Shown: one piece after another, positions 1-9,072 of the stretch
Layout: every line of letters starts with the position of its first letter
Position numbering within the stretch: the stretch's first letter is position 1
Assembly (NCBI GenBank): GCA_038246255.1
Contig: JBBRWC010000009.1
Coordinates: 1-64,000 of the forward strand
From: RI-242 sp038246255
GTDB taxonomy: Bacteria > Planctomycetota > UBA1135 > GCA-002686595
Reading direction: 5' to 3'
DNA: 64,000 bases
Program-made: the position numbers and the translations under genes
Notes under the pieces: model-generated
The model's database searches: none
Told to the model about the DNA's origin: nothing
What the model saw: the letters and a program-made list of their open reading frames with translations, nothing else

Positions 1-1788
1 CAGTTGGTTGTCGATCACCGACCCGTAGTCGTAACTGCTGTTGATCTGGGGTGTGTTGATGCCGAGCACCCGTCCGCCGGAGTCCGTGTGGCACTGCAGG
101 CACTGCGCCGGACTCGGGAACTGCCAGTCGAAGCTGAGCACACCGCCCGGCTGCGACGCGTCGAACACCTCGAGCGCACGGGTCCCGGGTCCGGTCAGGA
201 GCTCCGCGTCCGTCCCGGCTTCGTTCCAGCGGTAGGTCACACCCTGCCACGCACCCCGGTCGCTCCACAGCACCCGCGTCTCGAGCCGCGCGACGGTCGA
301 GTTCGAAAGCTCGATCTCGAAGTGTTTCACGAACACCGAGCCGTCGGGGAAAATCCAGTTGCCCACGGGGTCAAACTGGATCTGCTCGAGCCCCGGCAAT
401 GCGATCCAACGGTCTTTCGCGGCGCCATCCGACCACAGCGGCGACACCACGTCGTAGGGAATCAACCCGGGGACGGTTGCGAGCGTCGCGAGGTCCGCGA
501 AGATGCCCGTTTCCGACAGCAGGTTCGGAATCGTCGGTTCGCCGGCGGGATCCGACGCCTGGATGGCGAGCAGTTGGCCGCCGGCTGAGATGTAGAGCTC
601 GCCGAAGTCGTCCTCCGCGAGCGTCACGGGGAAGTTGATTCCCGTCGCGAGTTCATCGACCGACACCACGGTCTGCGTCGCCGCATCCCACGTTAGGCCC
701 AGCATCCGTCCCGCAACGAAGTCCGCGAAGATGTACTTGCCCTGCAGCGACGGATACTGGGCGCCGCGGTACACGTATCCACCGATCACGCTCTTGCCCG
801 CGCTGTGCGGGTACGTGTGGACCGGCGGTTCGAACATGTCGAACGGCAGCCCTTGCGGGTTCGAAAGCTCCTGCGTGCCCTCGTAGTGCGGCCAGCCGTA
901 GTTGCCCCCGGCGATGACTATGTCGATCTCCTCAACCGAACTTTCGCCGACGTCACCCGCCCACAACACGCCCGTCGTGCGGTCGAACGAAAAGCGCCAC
1001 ACGTTGCGGAAGCCGAGCGCATAAACGAAGGGGGCGTCGCCCGCCTGGCCTGCAAACGGATTGCCCGGCGCCGGGGCGCCGTCCCGCGTCATGCGCAGGA
1101 TTTTGCCGTGGTGCACGGCGAGGTTTTGCGCTTCGTTGAACTGAGTGTCGTCGCCAAAGGATGCGTAGAGCAGCCCGTCGGGACCAAATGCGACCATTCC
1201 GCCGCAGTGGATGCGCTGCGTGCGCGGGCGCTCGAACAGCACCTCTTCACTCGCGGGATCTGCCACCAGCGGATTGCCTGCGCTGCGCGAGAATCGGGAC
1301 ACCACCGAGCGCAGCGGATTCGCCGCGACGTAGGAGGCGTACAGCGGACCGTTCTTGCCGCCCGAGGGGTCGAAGGCGAGGCCGAGCAGGCCCGCTTCCC
1401 CGCCGCTGTCAACCTTCGCGCTGATGTCGAGGAACGGCGTGCCGATCGACGTGGAGCGGTCGGTGATGTCGAACGACCTAACCACGCCGTTTTTGTCGGC
1501 GGTGAAAAACCTCCCGTTGCCATCGGGAGCCACTGCGGTGCCGCCACCGTCGAGGTTGGGGAAGATGTCGGGCAGCGTCACCGCGCCGAGGCCGGGGACG
1601 GTCGGCGGGAACGCGAGGCCCTCCACCACTTGCCGCTCCGCCAATCCAAAGGCGGGCTCGAACGAGCCGGATACTCCATCTGCGCCGCCCCCGCCGCATG
1701 CAACGAGGGTCGCGGCCAGGAGGGTGGACAGAACGGGCCCGATAGCGCGGCGGCGCGCTCCCGGGACAGGCGGCAATTGGGGTTTCAT
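1..1788 (-). CDS. Glucose/sorbosone dehydrogenase-cytochrome c fusion lipoprotein (C-terminus cut by window edge)
   Basis: Reading leftwards from the ATG at 1788 the frame stays open to base 1, so at least 596 residues are present and the end is missing. Residues 1-31 form a lipoprotein signal (Arg-rich start, hydrophobic stretch, lipobox LVAC, Cys31). Residues of roughly 60-370 look like a PQQ-dependent sugar dehydrogenase six-bladed propeller (GSDH family), with the HCGGMVAFGPDGLLYASFGDD region around residue 195 carrying the family's catalytic-type His. The last 200 residues resemble the c-type cytochrome domain found in SO2930-like proteins and contain one haem motif, CLQCH, at 88-102. 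Known for the family: oxidation of sugars or alcohols outside the cytoplasm, electrons passing to haem c. The substrate cannot be told. The second haem site, if any, lies outside the window. Confidence 0.85.
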   Translation of the reverse strand, partial: MKPQLPPVPGARRRAIGPVLSTLLAATLVACGGGGADGVSGSFEPAFGLAERQVVEGLAFPPTVPGLGAVTLPDIFPNLDGGGTAVAPDGNGRFFTADKNGVVRSFDITDRSTSIGTPFLDISAKVDSGGEAGLLGLAFDPSGGKNGPLYASYVAANPLRSVVSRFSRSAGNPLVADPASEEVLFERPRTQRIHCGGMVAFGPDGLLYASFGDDTQFNEAQNLAVHHGKILRMTRDGAPAPGNPFAGQAGDAPFVYALGFRNVWRFSFDRTTGVLWAGDVGESSVEEIDIVIAGGNYGWPHYEGTQELSNPQGLPFDMFEPPVHTYPHSAGKSVIGGYVYRGAQYPSLQGKYIFADFVAGRMLGLTWDAATQTVVSVDELATGINFPVTLAEDDFGELYISAGGQLLAIQASDPAGEPTIPNLLSETGIFADLATLATVPGLIPYDVVSPLWSDGAAKDRWIALPGLEQIQFDPVGNWIFPDGSVFVKHFEIELSNSTVARLETRVLWSDRGAWQGVTYRWNEAGTDAELLTGPGTRALEVFDASQPGGVLSFDWQFPSPAQCLQCHTDSGGRVLGINTPQINSSYDYGSVIDNQL

Positions 1789-1871
1789 GGCGATGGCGAG
1801 CGTGGAGCGACGGCTCGCGCCGAATAGTCCACGAACGTCCGCGGGAGACGAAAAGAACCCGGTTTTGGCGC

Positions 1872-2330
1872 CTATCCTGACGGCAACCCAACAATTTCCG
1901 ACGGTGCGACTCGCGAAACGGGGCCGGGGACCGCCGGCTCGCGCAGGGTCCACGCCACATAAACCCAATTGACAAGCAGGAGCCCGATCAAGAGCCAGGG
2001 GGCGAGCCGCGCCCGCCGGGGGGTCGTCAAAAGGACGCACCGGCGCCGCGCGACGACCCGTAGGGCCAGGGCGGCAGCGAGGGCGGCGAAAGCGGCGAAC
2101 ACCAGGGGGTTGAGCGCCGCCGCGCCGGGAACATCCCCCTGGGCGAGGGCCAGGACGAGCCGCGTGCTTCCGCAGGTCGGGCAAGACAGGCCCGTCAGGC
2201 GGTGCAGCGGGCACAGGTCGAAGGGGCCCGCCGACTGCGCCCACGCCACGCCGCCCAGGAAGGCCGCGAGGGCCAGGGAGGGCCCGAGGCCGAGTGCAGG
2301 CCAGCGTGTGGGGGTGGACTCGAGGCGCAT
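1872..2330 (-). CDS. DUF2752 membrane protein
   Basis: 152 residues with the DUF2752 signature: CPLH near residue 40 and the CPTCGSTR motif at 50-57, flanked by hydrophobic segments at about 12-32, 67-85 and 100-120. The function of the family is unknown; it is a small integral membrane protein common in planctomycetes and Bacteroidetes. I chose the ATG at 2330 because GAGGA lies about 8 bases upstream. A TTG at 2369, overlapping the upstream gene's stop as TTGA, would add 13 basic residues and fits the coupling style of this genome, so the start is uncertain. It is translated right after the small membrane protein at 2366-2662 and probably shares its transcript. Confidence 0.8.
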   Translation of the reverse strand: MRLESTPTRWPALGLGPSLALAAFLGGVAWAQSAGPFDLCPLHRLTGLSCPTCGSTRLVLALAQGDVPGAAALNPLVFAAFAALAAALALRVVARRRCVLLTTPRRARLAPWLLIGLLLVNWVYVAWTLREPAVPGPVSRVAPSEIVGLPSG

Positions 2331-2365
2331 CGATCGTCCTCGCCGCTCGGCACGCGGCGATCTTG

Positions 2366-2662
2366 TCAAGTCCCTGCGGGGGTGCCGACGGCGACCAGGT
2401 AGAACAGCATGGCCAGCACCCCAACGGCCGCACCGAGCCCGAGGAGGATGAATGCAATCATGCCCAGGATGCGGCCCACCTCGGTGTTGGACCGCCCCGT
2501 CGGGTCCATCCGCCCTTCATCCATGTCCCGCAAATCCCCGTTGGCCAGAACCCAGGCCACGATGCCCAGGGGCTGGCACATGAAGAGGGACAGAATGCCA
2601 AGGACGAGGATCAAGGTTCCGCGGTGGGGGGCGAGGCTCATGGTGTGGGGGGAGGGTTCCAT
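2366..2662 (-). CDS. Small two-helix membrane protein (DUF4190/CD225-like)
   Basis: 98 residues from the ATG at 2662. It has two hydrophobic helices (about 14-39 and 66-93) joined by a short polar loop containing NGDLRDMDEGRMDP. That layout, a helix, a loop with an acidic DL..M..G..D stretch and a second helix, matches the DUF4190/CD225-like family of small membrane proteins, whose role is unknown. A longer reading frame runs further upstream but overlaps the YfhO-like gene and lacks membrane-protein character there, so the shorter form is preferred. Its stop overlaps a possible TTG start of the DUF2752 gene. A perfect 12-base palindrome at 2666-2677 sits immediately before the start. Confidence 0.7.
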   Translation of the reverse strand: MEPSPHTMSLAPHRGTLILVLGILSLFMCQPLGIVAWVLANGDLRDMDEGRMDPTGRSNTEVGRILGMIAFILLGLGAAVGVLAMLFYLVAVGTPAGT

Positions 2663-2665
2663 CGA

Positions 2666-2677
2666 GCGAACGTTCGC
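2666..2677. promoter_or_regulatory. Perfect 12-bp palindrome next to start codon
   Basis: GCGAACGTTCGC lies 3 bases before the start of the small membrane protein at 2366-2662 (minus). It could be an operator or chance in GC-rich DNA. It lacks the 4-base spacer of the GAACN4GTTC LexA box. Confidence 0.25.
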
Positions 2678-2714
2678 AAAACGTCGGTGAGGATTTCGCC
2701 GCTCGAAGTTTTTC

Positions 2715-5663
2715 TCAAGCGGCGCGTGGGGGGAACACGTCGGGGCGAGCGCGGCCGCTAAGAAGCGCGAGGACCACGAGCGCCAGCGCGCCCCCCAGCG
2801 CCGCCAACAACCCGAGCCGCAGGGAGCGCGGTGCGTAGACCAGCTCAATGGTATAGGTCCCGGTCGATAGGGGCAAAGCGCGGAACACGCCGTTCGCGGT
2901 CCCGAGCTCGCGACGCTCGCCATTGACGCGCGCGTGCCAGCCGGGGAACGACTGCTCGGTCACGACGAGCACGCCGTCCCCCTCCTGTTCCACCGTCAGC
3001 CGAACGCGTGTGTTGGAAAACGTCGGTCCCGCAATCACGCGCGCAAAACGAAGGGGTTTGTCCGGTTGCCATTCTCCGCTGAACGCGACCAACGCAAACG
3101 GGTCGTATTCCCCGCGCTGAATGCGTGCGAACACTTCCCGCGGCGACGCGACCGCGGGCACAACGAAGGCGCGCGGGAACGGTTCGCGGTCGCGGTAGAG
3201 GTACGCCTCGGCGAACTCGGGTGCGTCCGCGTCCGGTCCCGCCACACGCTCGAAGCGCGGGTGCTCGAGCGGCGCCGCCGTCGCGAGTAGCGCGACACCG
3301 AGCATGCGGAAGGCCGGCGAGTCGAGGTCGACCCCGCGCGCGTTCCAACCCAGCAGAGGCTGTACGCCCGGTTGGAGCGCAAACGCGCGGTAGGCGTTGT
3401 AGCTCGCGACATCGAGCCCGTCGTAGCCATCGAGCGCGCGCAGTCCACGCACGAGCCCCGTGTCGGGCGGCAAAACACCCGGGTCGGCGAAAAACCGATG
3501 GATGCCGAGCTCGCGCGCGAGAATGCGCTCGGTCGCGGTGGGCGGGAATGCCTCGGCCGCGGGCGCACCGGGGTTCAGGCCGCGCGCGAACAACGCCCCG
3601 TCGATCGCCACCAACGCGACGAGCACGGCGCGGCCGATGCGCGCGCCTCTCCCCGGCCCAGCGCAGCGCCCGATCAAGAGCCACAACAACCCCACCGCGG
3701 CGATGACCACGGTCGCCGCGCCCGGCGCAAACGGCCGCGTCACTCGAACCACACCCGCGCGCCGCGTGCCGATCGTGCCGCCATCCTCGGCGAGCAGTTC
3801 GATCTCGACCCGCCACAGACCGGGCGCTAGGCGATTGGCTTGCAGATAGCGGCTGGAGAACCATCGAGCACCCCCGGGAGCGGCGGCGACGATCGCCGGT
3901 GCCCGCGCACGCGCTCCGGCGGTGGGGCCGGCGGCGAGTTCCGCGGGGGCGTGCATCACCGTGCCCGCCGCTCCCACGGGATTGTCTGCTGCGCTGCCCA
4001 AACGCACGAGCCGAGCGCGGGCGCGGTGGAACGGGAGCTCAGGATGGATCCAACCTTCGAGTGCCGCGCGGCCCCCCCGGCCGTCCGGGTCGGGGTGGTC
4101 GGTGAACGCGAGCAGCTCGCCGTTTTCCGGCGTTGTTTGCACACCCGGTGCAAGGACGGGTGCCGCAGGCGGCCGCCCCCATGCCAGCGCCAGCGCGATG
4201 AACACGAGCGCGCCCGCGCGGCGCGGATAGCGGCCCGCCGTTTCGAGCGCTTCACCCGCGAGGAGCGCGAGCATCAACCCCGAAACCGATGCGAGGCGCA
4301 CGGTCGCGCCGAGCCCCACGACCGGCAGGCTCTGCTTGAGCTCCAGCAAACCGGGCGCGCGCTGCGCGAGCCACCACGCGCCAAAGCCGAGGCCGAGGAC
4401 GAGTCCGCGGCGTCGCAGTGGCCCCGTCGGCGCGAGCGCAGCCGCAAACGCAAGGGCCAGCGCCGCGCTCGGCAACCACACGCTTGCCTCTTCGACGTGG
4501 GTGCCGCTGCCGCGGTAACCCGCGCCACGCCCGGGCGCGCCGAAGAGGTCGTGGAGCAGCGCCATCCCTGCGGTGTCGGGCAAACCGCGTCCAAAGAGGA
4601 ACATGCCGAGCGCGAAAGCCCCGACCGCGACGAGGACCGCGGTGCCCAACCGCGCCGCACCCACAACACCCGCGTGGTCGAGGCGCCGGGCGGCGATGCG
4701 CACCACACCCGCAAAACCGATCAGAGCGCCGAGCGCGAGCGCGTCGAAGCCGCGCGTCGCCACGGAGGCTGCCCGCAGCTCCTGGGCGCCAGAGCGCGCC
4801 AGGTATTCGAGGAACGGCAGGACCGACGGGAACGCGAGCAGGCTGCCGCACGCGAGCCCGAGCAGGGCCACGGTCCCCGCTCGACGGTCGCTGCCGAGCA
4901 GCCACAGACTCCACAATCCCGCGGCCGCACCAACGTAGAACGCGGTTTCGGGATGTCCGCCGAGGACCGCCCCCGCGAGCAGCAGCGCGACACCAACGAC
5001 CGCACGTCCGGGCCGCGGGCCGCGGCAGCCCTCCACCGCGTACAGCAACCAGGGCAAAAACGGCGTGACGTGGCCGAGGCTGAAGTTGAGCCAGAGCTGA
5101 ACGAAACCGCAGGACTGGAAAGCGAGGCCCGCAAGGAGCGCTCCCGCGCGCAGGAGGCCCAGGCGGCGCGCCAGGCAGTAAGCACCTAAGCCCGCGGCGA
5201 ACAAACGCGCCCACGCGAGCCAGCCCAAGCCGAGGTGGAAACCATCCTGGCCGAAGGCGCGCTCGAGTGGCCACAGGACCGCGATCTGCGGATCGAGCAC
5301 GCCGTACTGCGGGTTTCCGACGCCGGGCGCGCCCAGGTACAGCAGAGGGTTCCAGATTGGCGGGTCCCCGGCCGTCCAACTGTCGAGCACCCAGCGGTAA
5401 CACGGGTAGAAGCCGATGCCCTGGTCGGACAGCGCGGGGTTGCGCGGCCGCTCGATCGGTTCGCCGTCCGGGCCGCGCGGAGGATCCACCACTGCGGACC
5501 AGGGCAATTGGACCGACGCTGTGTCGACGGCGAGGGTGACCCAATCGGGATCGAAAAGCGGGCGTCCGACCGCCAGCGCCGCGAGCAGCGCAAAAAGCGC
5601 GGCGGCGAGGGCTCCACCCCGTCGGCTGCGCCGCTGCGAAATCCCAGGCCGCTGCGAAATCAC
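2715..5663 (-). CDS. YfhO family polytopic membrane protein
   Basis: About 982 residues with many transmembrane segments over the first two thirds, then a large extracytoplasmic region and a last helix at the C-terminus. Diagnostic features are the NPLLYLGAPG region after the first helix, the GHPETAFY loop, and the C-terminal beta domain with SFPGWHARVNG and an IELVYAP stretch, all typical of YfhO. Known for the family: GT-C-like proteins implicated in glycosylation of teichoic acids or other envelope polymers. The start is unclear: the frame has no ATG between the first helix and the divergent glycosyltransferase. A GTG at 5663 is used, and a GTG at 5750 is also possible. The 18-base block around 5635-5665 is duplicated in tandem, giving repeated QRPxISQR near the N-terminus. 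The divergent glycosyltransferase supports an envelope glycan role. Confidence 0.8.
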   Translation of the reverse strand: MISQRPGISQRRSRRGGALAAALFALLAALAVGRPLFDPDWVTLAVDTASVQLPWSAVVDPPRGPDGEPIERPRNPALSDQGIGFYPCYRWVLDSWTAGDPPIWNPLLYLGAPGVGNPQYGVLDPQIAVLWPLERAFGQDGFHLGLGWLAWARLFAAGLGAYCLARRLGLLRAGALLAGLAFQSCGFVQLWLNFSLGHVTPFLPWLLYAVEGCRGPRPGRAVVGVALLLAGAVLGGHPETAFYVGAAAGLWSLWLLGSDRRAGTVALLGLACGSLLAFPSVLPFLEYLARSGAQELRAASVATRGFDALALGALIGFAGVVRIAARRLDHAGVVGAARLGTAVLVAVGAFALGMFLFGRGLPDTAGMALLHDLFGAPGRGAGYRGSGTHVEEASVWLPSAALALAFAAALAPTGPLRRRGLVLGLGFGAWWLAQRAPGLLELKQSLPVVGLGATVRLASVSGLMLALLAGEALETAGRYPRRAGALVFIALALAWGRPPAAPVLAPGVQTTPENGELLAFTDHPDPDGRGGRAALEGWIHPELPFHRARARLVRLGSAADNPVGAAGTVMHAPAELAAGPTAGARARAPAIVAAAPGGARWFSSRYLQANRLAPGLWRVEIELLAEDGGTIGTRRAGVVRVTRPFAPGAATVVIAAVGLLWLLIGRCAGPGRGARIGRAVLVALVAIDGALFARGLNPGAPAAEAFPPTATERILARELGIHRFFADPGVLPPDTGLVRGLRALDGYDGLDVASYNAYRAFALQPGVQPLLGWNARGVDLDSPAFRMLGVALLATAAPLEHPRFERVAGPDADAPEFAEAYLYRDREPFPRAFVVPAVASPREVFARIQRGEYDPFALVAFSGEWQPDKPLRFARVIAGPTFSNTRVRLTVEQEGDGVLVVTEQSFPGWHARVNGERRELGTANGVFRALPLSTGTYTIELVYAPRSLRLGLLAALGGALALVVLALLSGRARPDVFPPRAA

Positions 5664-5802
5664 AGGCCGCTCGGAACTCCCACGACGCTCCGAAAGATCG
5701 GCGCGGAACCCTGGCGATTGGGCCGGCGCTGCGGGATCGTGGGGGGGCACGGGATGGGGAGTGGGCAGGGATGCGACGCCCGGGGCCCCGGGCGAGGCAA
5801 AG

Positions 5803-5808
5803 TATAGG
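5803..5808 (+). promoter_or_regulatory. Candidate -10 element for leaderless glycosyltransferase mRNA
   Basis: TATAGG ends 5 bases before the ATG at 5814. If it is a sigma70-type -10 box, transcription would begin at or within a base or two of the start codon. No convincing -35 box is visible. Confidence 0.35.
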
Positions 5809-5813
5809 GCCCC

Positions 5814-6605
5814 ATGCCGACCGACCCGTCCCACGCTCCCCCCCGCAGGGGTCCCCTCACCGGCGAAGTCGGCCCCGCAGGGCGGCCCGCCATCAGCGTC
5901 GTCCTGCCGGTTTACGACGAAGCCCAGGTGCTCGAGCGCAACCTGGCGGCGCTGGTCCAATTCCTCGAAACCCTTCGCCGCAGCTTCGAGGTCGTGTGCG
6001 TGAACGACGGGTCGAAGGACGCCTCGGCGCGCATCCTCGACGACGCCGCCGCGCGCGATCCGCGCATCGTCGTCGACCACCTTGCCAAAAACCGCGGCAA
6101 GGGCGCCGCCGTGCGCCGCGGGATGCAGCTCGCGCGGGGTGACTTCCAAGTGTTCATGGACGCGGACCTCTCGACGCCGCTCGCCGAACTTCACGGCTTT
6201 CTTGGAGCGCTCGAATCGGGGTACGACGTCGTGCTCGGCAATCGGCGCTCACCAGGCAGCCGCATCGACCGCCGCCAGCCGCGGCTGCGCGAATGGCTTG
6301 GGCGCGGCTTCACGCTGATCACGCGCACGTTGCTCGCTCCGGGCGTGCAGGACTTCACGTGCGGATTCAAGGGTTTCCGCCGCGCCGCATCCGAGTCGAT
6401 CTTCGCGCGCTCCAGCTTGGACGGTTGGGCGTTCGATGCCGAGCTGGTCGTCATTGCCGACGTCCAGGGGTTTAAGCTCGTGCAAGTCCCCGTGCGCTGG
6501 CAGCACGAGGACGACACGAAAGTGCGGCTCCTCAACGCGGTGTTCGGATCGGCGGTCGAACTCGCCCGCATCCGTTTCAAGCGCCTGCGCGGCGACTACC
6601 GCTGA
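5814..6605 (+). CDS. Glycosyltransferase family 2 (dolichol-phosphate mannosyltransferase-like)
   Basis: 263 residues. A GT-A fold is indicated by ISVVLPVYDE (about 28-37), the NDGSKD motif (about 63-68), the nucleotide-binding DADLS motif (about 115-119) and a family-typical FTCGFKGFRR region (about 178-187). No C-terminal membrane helices follow, so it is probably a membrane-associated cytosolic enzyme that transfers a sugar from a nucleotide donor to a polyprenyl phosphate or similar acceptor; donor and acceptor are unknown. It is the first gene of a plus-strand cluster with a methyltransferase 14 bases downstream, and divergent from the YfhO-type protein. A -10-like TATAGG almost abuts the ATG, suggesting a leaderless message. 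Confidence 0.88.
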   Translation: MPTDPSHAPPRRGPLTGEVGPAGRPAISVVLPVYDEAQVLERNLAALVQFLETLRRSFEVVCVNDGSKDASARILDDAAARDPRIVVDHLAKNRGKGAAVRRGMQLARGDFQVFMDADLSTPLAELHGFLGALESGYDVVLGNRRSPGSRIDRRQPRLREWLGRGFTLITRTLLAPGVQDFTCGFKGFRRAASESIFARSSLDGWAFDAELVVIADVQGFKLVQVPVRWQHEDDTKVRLLNAVFGSAVELARIRFKRLRGDYR

Positions 6606-6619
6606 CGCGAGCGCGCACC

Positions 6620-7384
6620 ATGGATCCCGCGGCCTACGGCGAAATGCGCGAGCTCGAGGACCACCACTGGTGGTTCGCGGGGCGCCGTCGTGTCGCGCAC
6701 GCGTTGGTCGACGGCGCGCTCCGCACACGCCCCGGCGCGCGGTTGCTCGAAGTGGGTTGCGGAACCGGTGGCAACCTCGCGTGGATCGAACGCACGTGGC
6801 GCGGTGTCCGCGCCGTGGGACTCGACGTCGATCCGCGCGCTCTCGAGCACACCCAGGCGCGCGGCCTCTGCTCGGGGCTCGTCGCAGGTGACGGACTGCG
6901 CCTGCCGGTGCGCAGCGGATCGGTGGATGTCCTGCTCGCCTTCGACGTGATCGAGCACTTCGCCGACGAAGCGGCGCTGCTCGACGAGTTCGCGCGTGTG
7001 CTGGCGCCCAGCGGCGTGTTGCTCGCCTCGGTGCCGGCTTACCCCGCGCTGTGGTCACCCCACGACGATTTCCTGCACCACCAGCGCCGCTACCGCACGG
7101 GCGAACTCGAAGCGCGCCTCACCGCCCGCGGCCTCGTCGTGGAGCGTTCCCACGGCTTCAACTTTCTGCTCCTTCCCCCCATCGCCGCCGCCCGCGCCCT
7201 CATGTCCCGCCGCAACGCCGGCCCGCGCAGCGACTTCTTCACATTGCCGGGCCCGATCAACCGCGCCCTCGGAGGCATCTTCGCCCTTGAGGCGCTGCTG
7301 CTCGCCGCGCTTCCCGTGCGCTTTGGGCTTTCGTTCATGCTGCGCGCGGCTCAACCCTCCGCCCCGCCCGCGCGCAGGGGTTAG
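6620..7384 (+). CDS. Class I SAM-dependent methyltransferase
   Basis: 254 residues. Motif I for S-adenosylmethionine binding is LLEVGCGTGGN at about 47-57, the acidic ribose-binding residue follows in VGLDVDPRAL, and motif II/IV is the DVLLAFDVIEHF region at about 111-122. The N-terminus carries EDHHWWFAGRRR (about 14-25), a motif repeated in the methyltransferase at 13664. The C-terminus has a hydrophobic stretch that may touch the membrane. Its substrate is unknown; the glycosyltransferases before and after it suggest methylation of a sugar, lipid carrier or glycan precursor. It starts 14 bases after the preceding gene and is probably cotranscribed. Confidence 0.85.
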   Translation: MDPAAYGEMRELEDHHWWFAGRRRVAHALVDGALRTRPGARLLEVGCGTGGNLAWIERTWRGVRAVGLDVDPRALEHTQARGLCSGLVAGDGLRLPVRSGSVDVLLAFDVIEHFADEAALLDEFARVLAPSGVLLASVPAYPALWSPHDDFLHHQRRYRTGELEARLTARGLVVERSHGFNFLLLPPIAAARALMSRRNAGPRSDFFTLPGPINRALGGIFALEALLLAALPVRFGLSFMLRAAQPSAPPARRG

Positions 7385-7421
7385 GATTCCCCCGCCCGTC
7401 CCCCCCACTCGCGCCCCCTCC

Positions 7422-8150
7422 ATGTTCCAGTCCCACTCCGTCGTCGTCGTGGTCCCCGCCTACAACGAGGAGGCCACCATCGCCGACGTGGTGAGCGAGT
7501 TCCGCGCCGAGAGTTGCGTCGACCGCGTGGTCGTGGTCGACAACAACTGCCGCGACCGGACAGCGGAGCTCGCCCGGGCCGCCGGCGCCGAGGTCGTCGC
7601 GGAGTCGGCAGCGGGCTATGGCTGCGCGATTCGGGCGGGTCTTGACCACGCGGTGCGCACCGGCGCGTCGATCCTCGTCGTGACGGAGGCGGACGGTTCC
7701 TTCCGCGCGCGCGACCTGTGGAAGCTGCTCTACTACCTGGTCGACTGCCAGATGGTGCTCGGCACGCGCACCACACGCCAGATGGTCCAACAGGGGGCCA
7801 ACATGGACAAGAAGCTGCGCTGGGGCAACGTGGCGATGGCCAAGTGGCTGGAGCTGCTTTGGTACCTGCCGTTCGAGCCCCGCTTGACCGACGTCGGGTG
7901 CAGCTACCGCGCGCTTTGGGCGGATACCTGGCAAAAAATCGGTCCAGGAACCCGCGAGATGGGCCCGCAGTTTAGCCCCGAGATGATCTGCGAGGCCTAC
8001 CGCCTCGGATTGCGGGTGATCGAGATCCCAGTCCACTACGGAGCGCGCCTGGGCGGCGAATCGAAGCACTCCGCGACGTTCTCCAAGGTCGCGAAGACTG
8101 CGATTGGGATGTTCAAGACGATCTGCCGCAAGCGCCTCGCCGGCCGTTAA
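7422..8150 (+). CDS. Glycosyltransferase family 2
   Basis: 242 residues from the ATG at 7422; the frame extends upstream but there it overlaps the methyltransferase. VVVVVPAYNEE (6-16) opens a GT-A domain, VVDNNCRD (about 37-44) replaces the usual DGS motif, and TEADGSF (about 87-93) is the metal/nucleotide-binding DxD-like motif. The region DVGCSYRAL and the C-terminal ESKHSATFSK segment resemble enzymes that glycosylate polyprenyl phosphate. No transmembrane helices. It is the third gene of the run 5814-8150. A TAGGAT at 7382-7387 could serve as an internal -10 box. Donor and acceptor are unknown. Confidence 0.87.
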   Translation: MFQSHSVVVVVPAYNEEATIADVVSEFRAESCVDRVVVVDNNCRDRTAELARAAGAEVVAESAAGYGCAIRAGLDHAVRTGASILVVTEADGSFRARDLWKLLYYLVDCQMVLGTRTTRQMVQQGANMDKKLRWGNVAMAKWLELLWYLPFEPRLTDVGCSYRALWADTWQKIGPGTREMGPQFSPEMICEAYRLGLRVIEIPVHYGARLGGESKHSATFSKVAKTAIGMFKTICRKRLAGR

Positions 8151-8163
8151 CCCCAAGGGCCCC

Positions 8164-8179
8164 CCCCGCCAGCGCGGGG
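8164..8179 (+). terminator. GC hairpin after glycosyltransferase
   Basis: CCCCGC-CAGC-GCGGGG lies 14 bases after the stop at 8150. The stem is 6 bp and no T-tract follows, so a terminator role is only possible. Confidence 0.3.
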
Positions 8180-8342
8180 CACGACGCGCGTTCGGGGATC
8201 GCTCCGGCGCCATGGGGTATGGACCCAAGGGCGCAAACCACGCGCGGGGACGATAGTCTTACCCCGAGGGGTCATTCGGCACGCGCGCATCCCCCCTGCG
8301 CCGCCGCAGAATGATCCACCCCCCTCACCCCCCACCCATCCG

Positions 8343-9062
8343 ATGAACAGCCAAACCTCATCGACTTCCTCCGCCACCGGGCGCATCTTGATCGTCGAGG
8401 ACGAAGAGCCCCTGGCCCTCGGCCTCCGCGACGCGCTGCAGCACGCGGGCCACGAAGTCGCCATCGCACACGAAGGTCCCAAGGCCCTCGAGATGCTTCG
8501 CAAGGATCCGTACGACCTCGTGGTGCTCGATCTCATGCTCCCGGGCATGAACGGCCTCGACGTCCTCGCTCGCCTGCGCGAGCAGCGCCACGACGTGCGT
8601 GTGTTGATCCTGACGGCACTCGCCGACGAGGACAGTCTCCTGCGCGGATTCCAGCTCGGCGCGGACGACTACGTCGCGAAGCCCTTCAGCGCACGCGAGC
8701 TCATGGCCCGCATCGAAGCGCAGTTCCGCCGCCGTAAGCTCGACGCGACGCCGCCGCGCATGATTGACCTGCCCGGCGACATCCGTGTCGATCTGGCGCG
8801 CCTTGAGGTGCACCGCGGCAAGGAAGTTGTGCCGCTCACCCCGCGCGAGGGCGACATCCTTGAGTACCTGATCACGCACCGCGACCGCGTGGTCACCCGC
8901 GAGGACTTGCTGCTCGAAGTGTGGCACTACCAAAATGCCAACATCGAGACACGCACGGTGGACATCCACATCGTCGGTCTGCGCCGCAAGGTCGAGCCGG
9001 ATCCGGCGAACCCGACGCTGATCCAAACCGTGCGTGGCAAGGGCTACCGCTGGTTCATCTGA
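8343..9062 (+). CDS. OmpR/PhoB-family response regulator
   Basis: 239 residues. The receiver domain occupies about 13-125, with acidic pocket E19-D20-E21, phospho-acceptor D63 in LVVLDLMLPG, T91 and K113 in AKPFS. A winged-helix DNA-binding domain follows (about 140-239), ending in the family-typical TVRGKGYRWFI. It therefore acts in the cytoplasm as a phosphorylation-dependent transcription factor. The cognate kinase is almost certainly the histidine kinase starting about 200 bases downstream. A strong GC hairpin directly after the stop may reduce read-through into the kinase. The pair sits inside the glycan cluster, which makes envelope or glycan genes plausible targets, but this is inference. 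Confidence 0.93.
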   Translation: MNSQTSSTSSATGRILIVEDEEPLALGLRDALQHAGHEVAIAHEGPKALEMLRKDPYDLVVLDLMLPGMNGLDVLARLREQRHDVRVLILTALADEDSLLRGFQLGADDYVAKPFSARELMARIEAQFRRRKLDATPPRMIDLPGDIRVDLARLEVHRGKEVVPLTPREGDILEYLITHRDRVVTREDLLLEVWHYQNANIETRTVDIHIVGLRRKVEPDPANPTLIQTVRGKGYRWFI

Positions 9063-9072
9063 TTGACCGATT

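Noticed and set aside
2666..2677. LexA box
   Set aside because: GCGAACGTTCGC lacks the required 4-base spacer of GAACN4GTTC.
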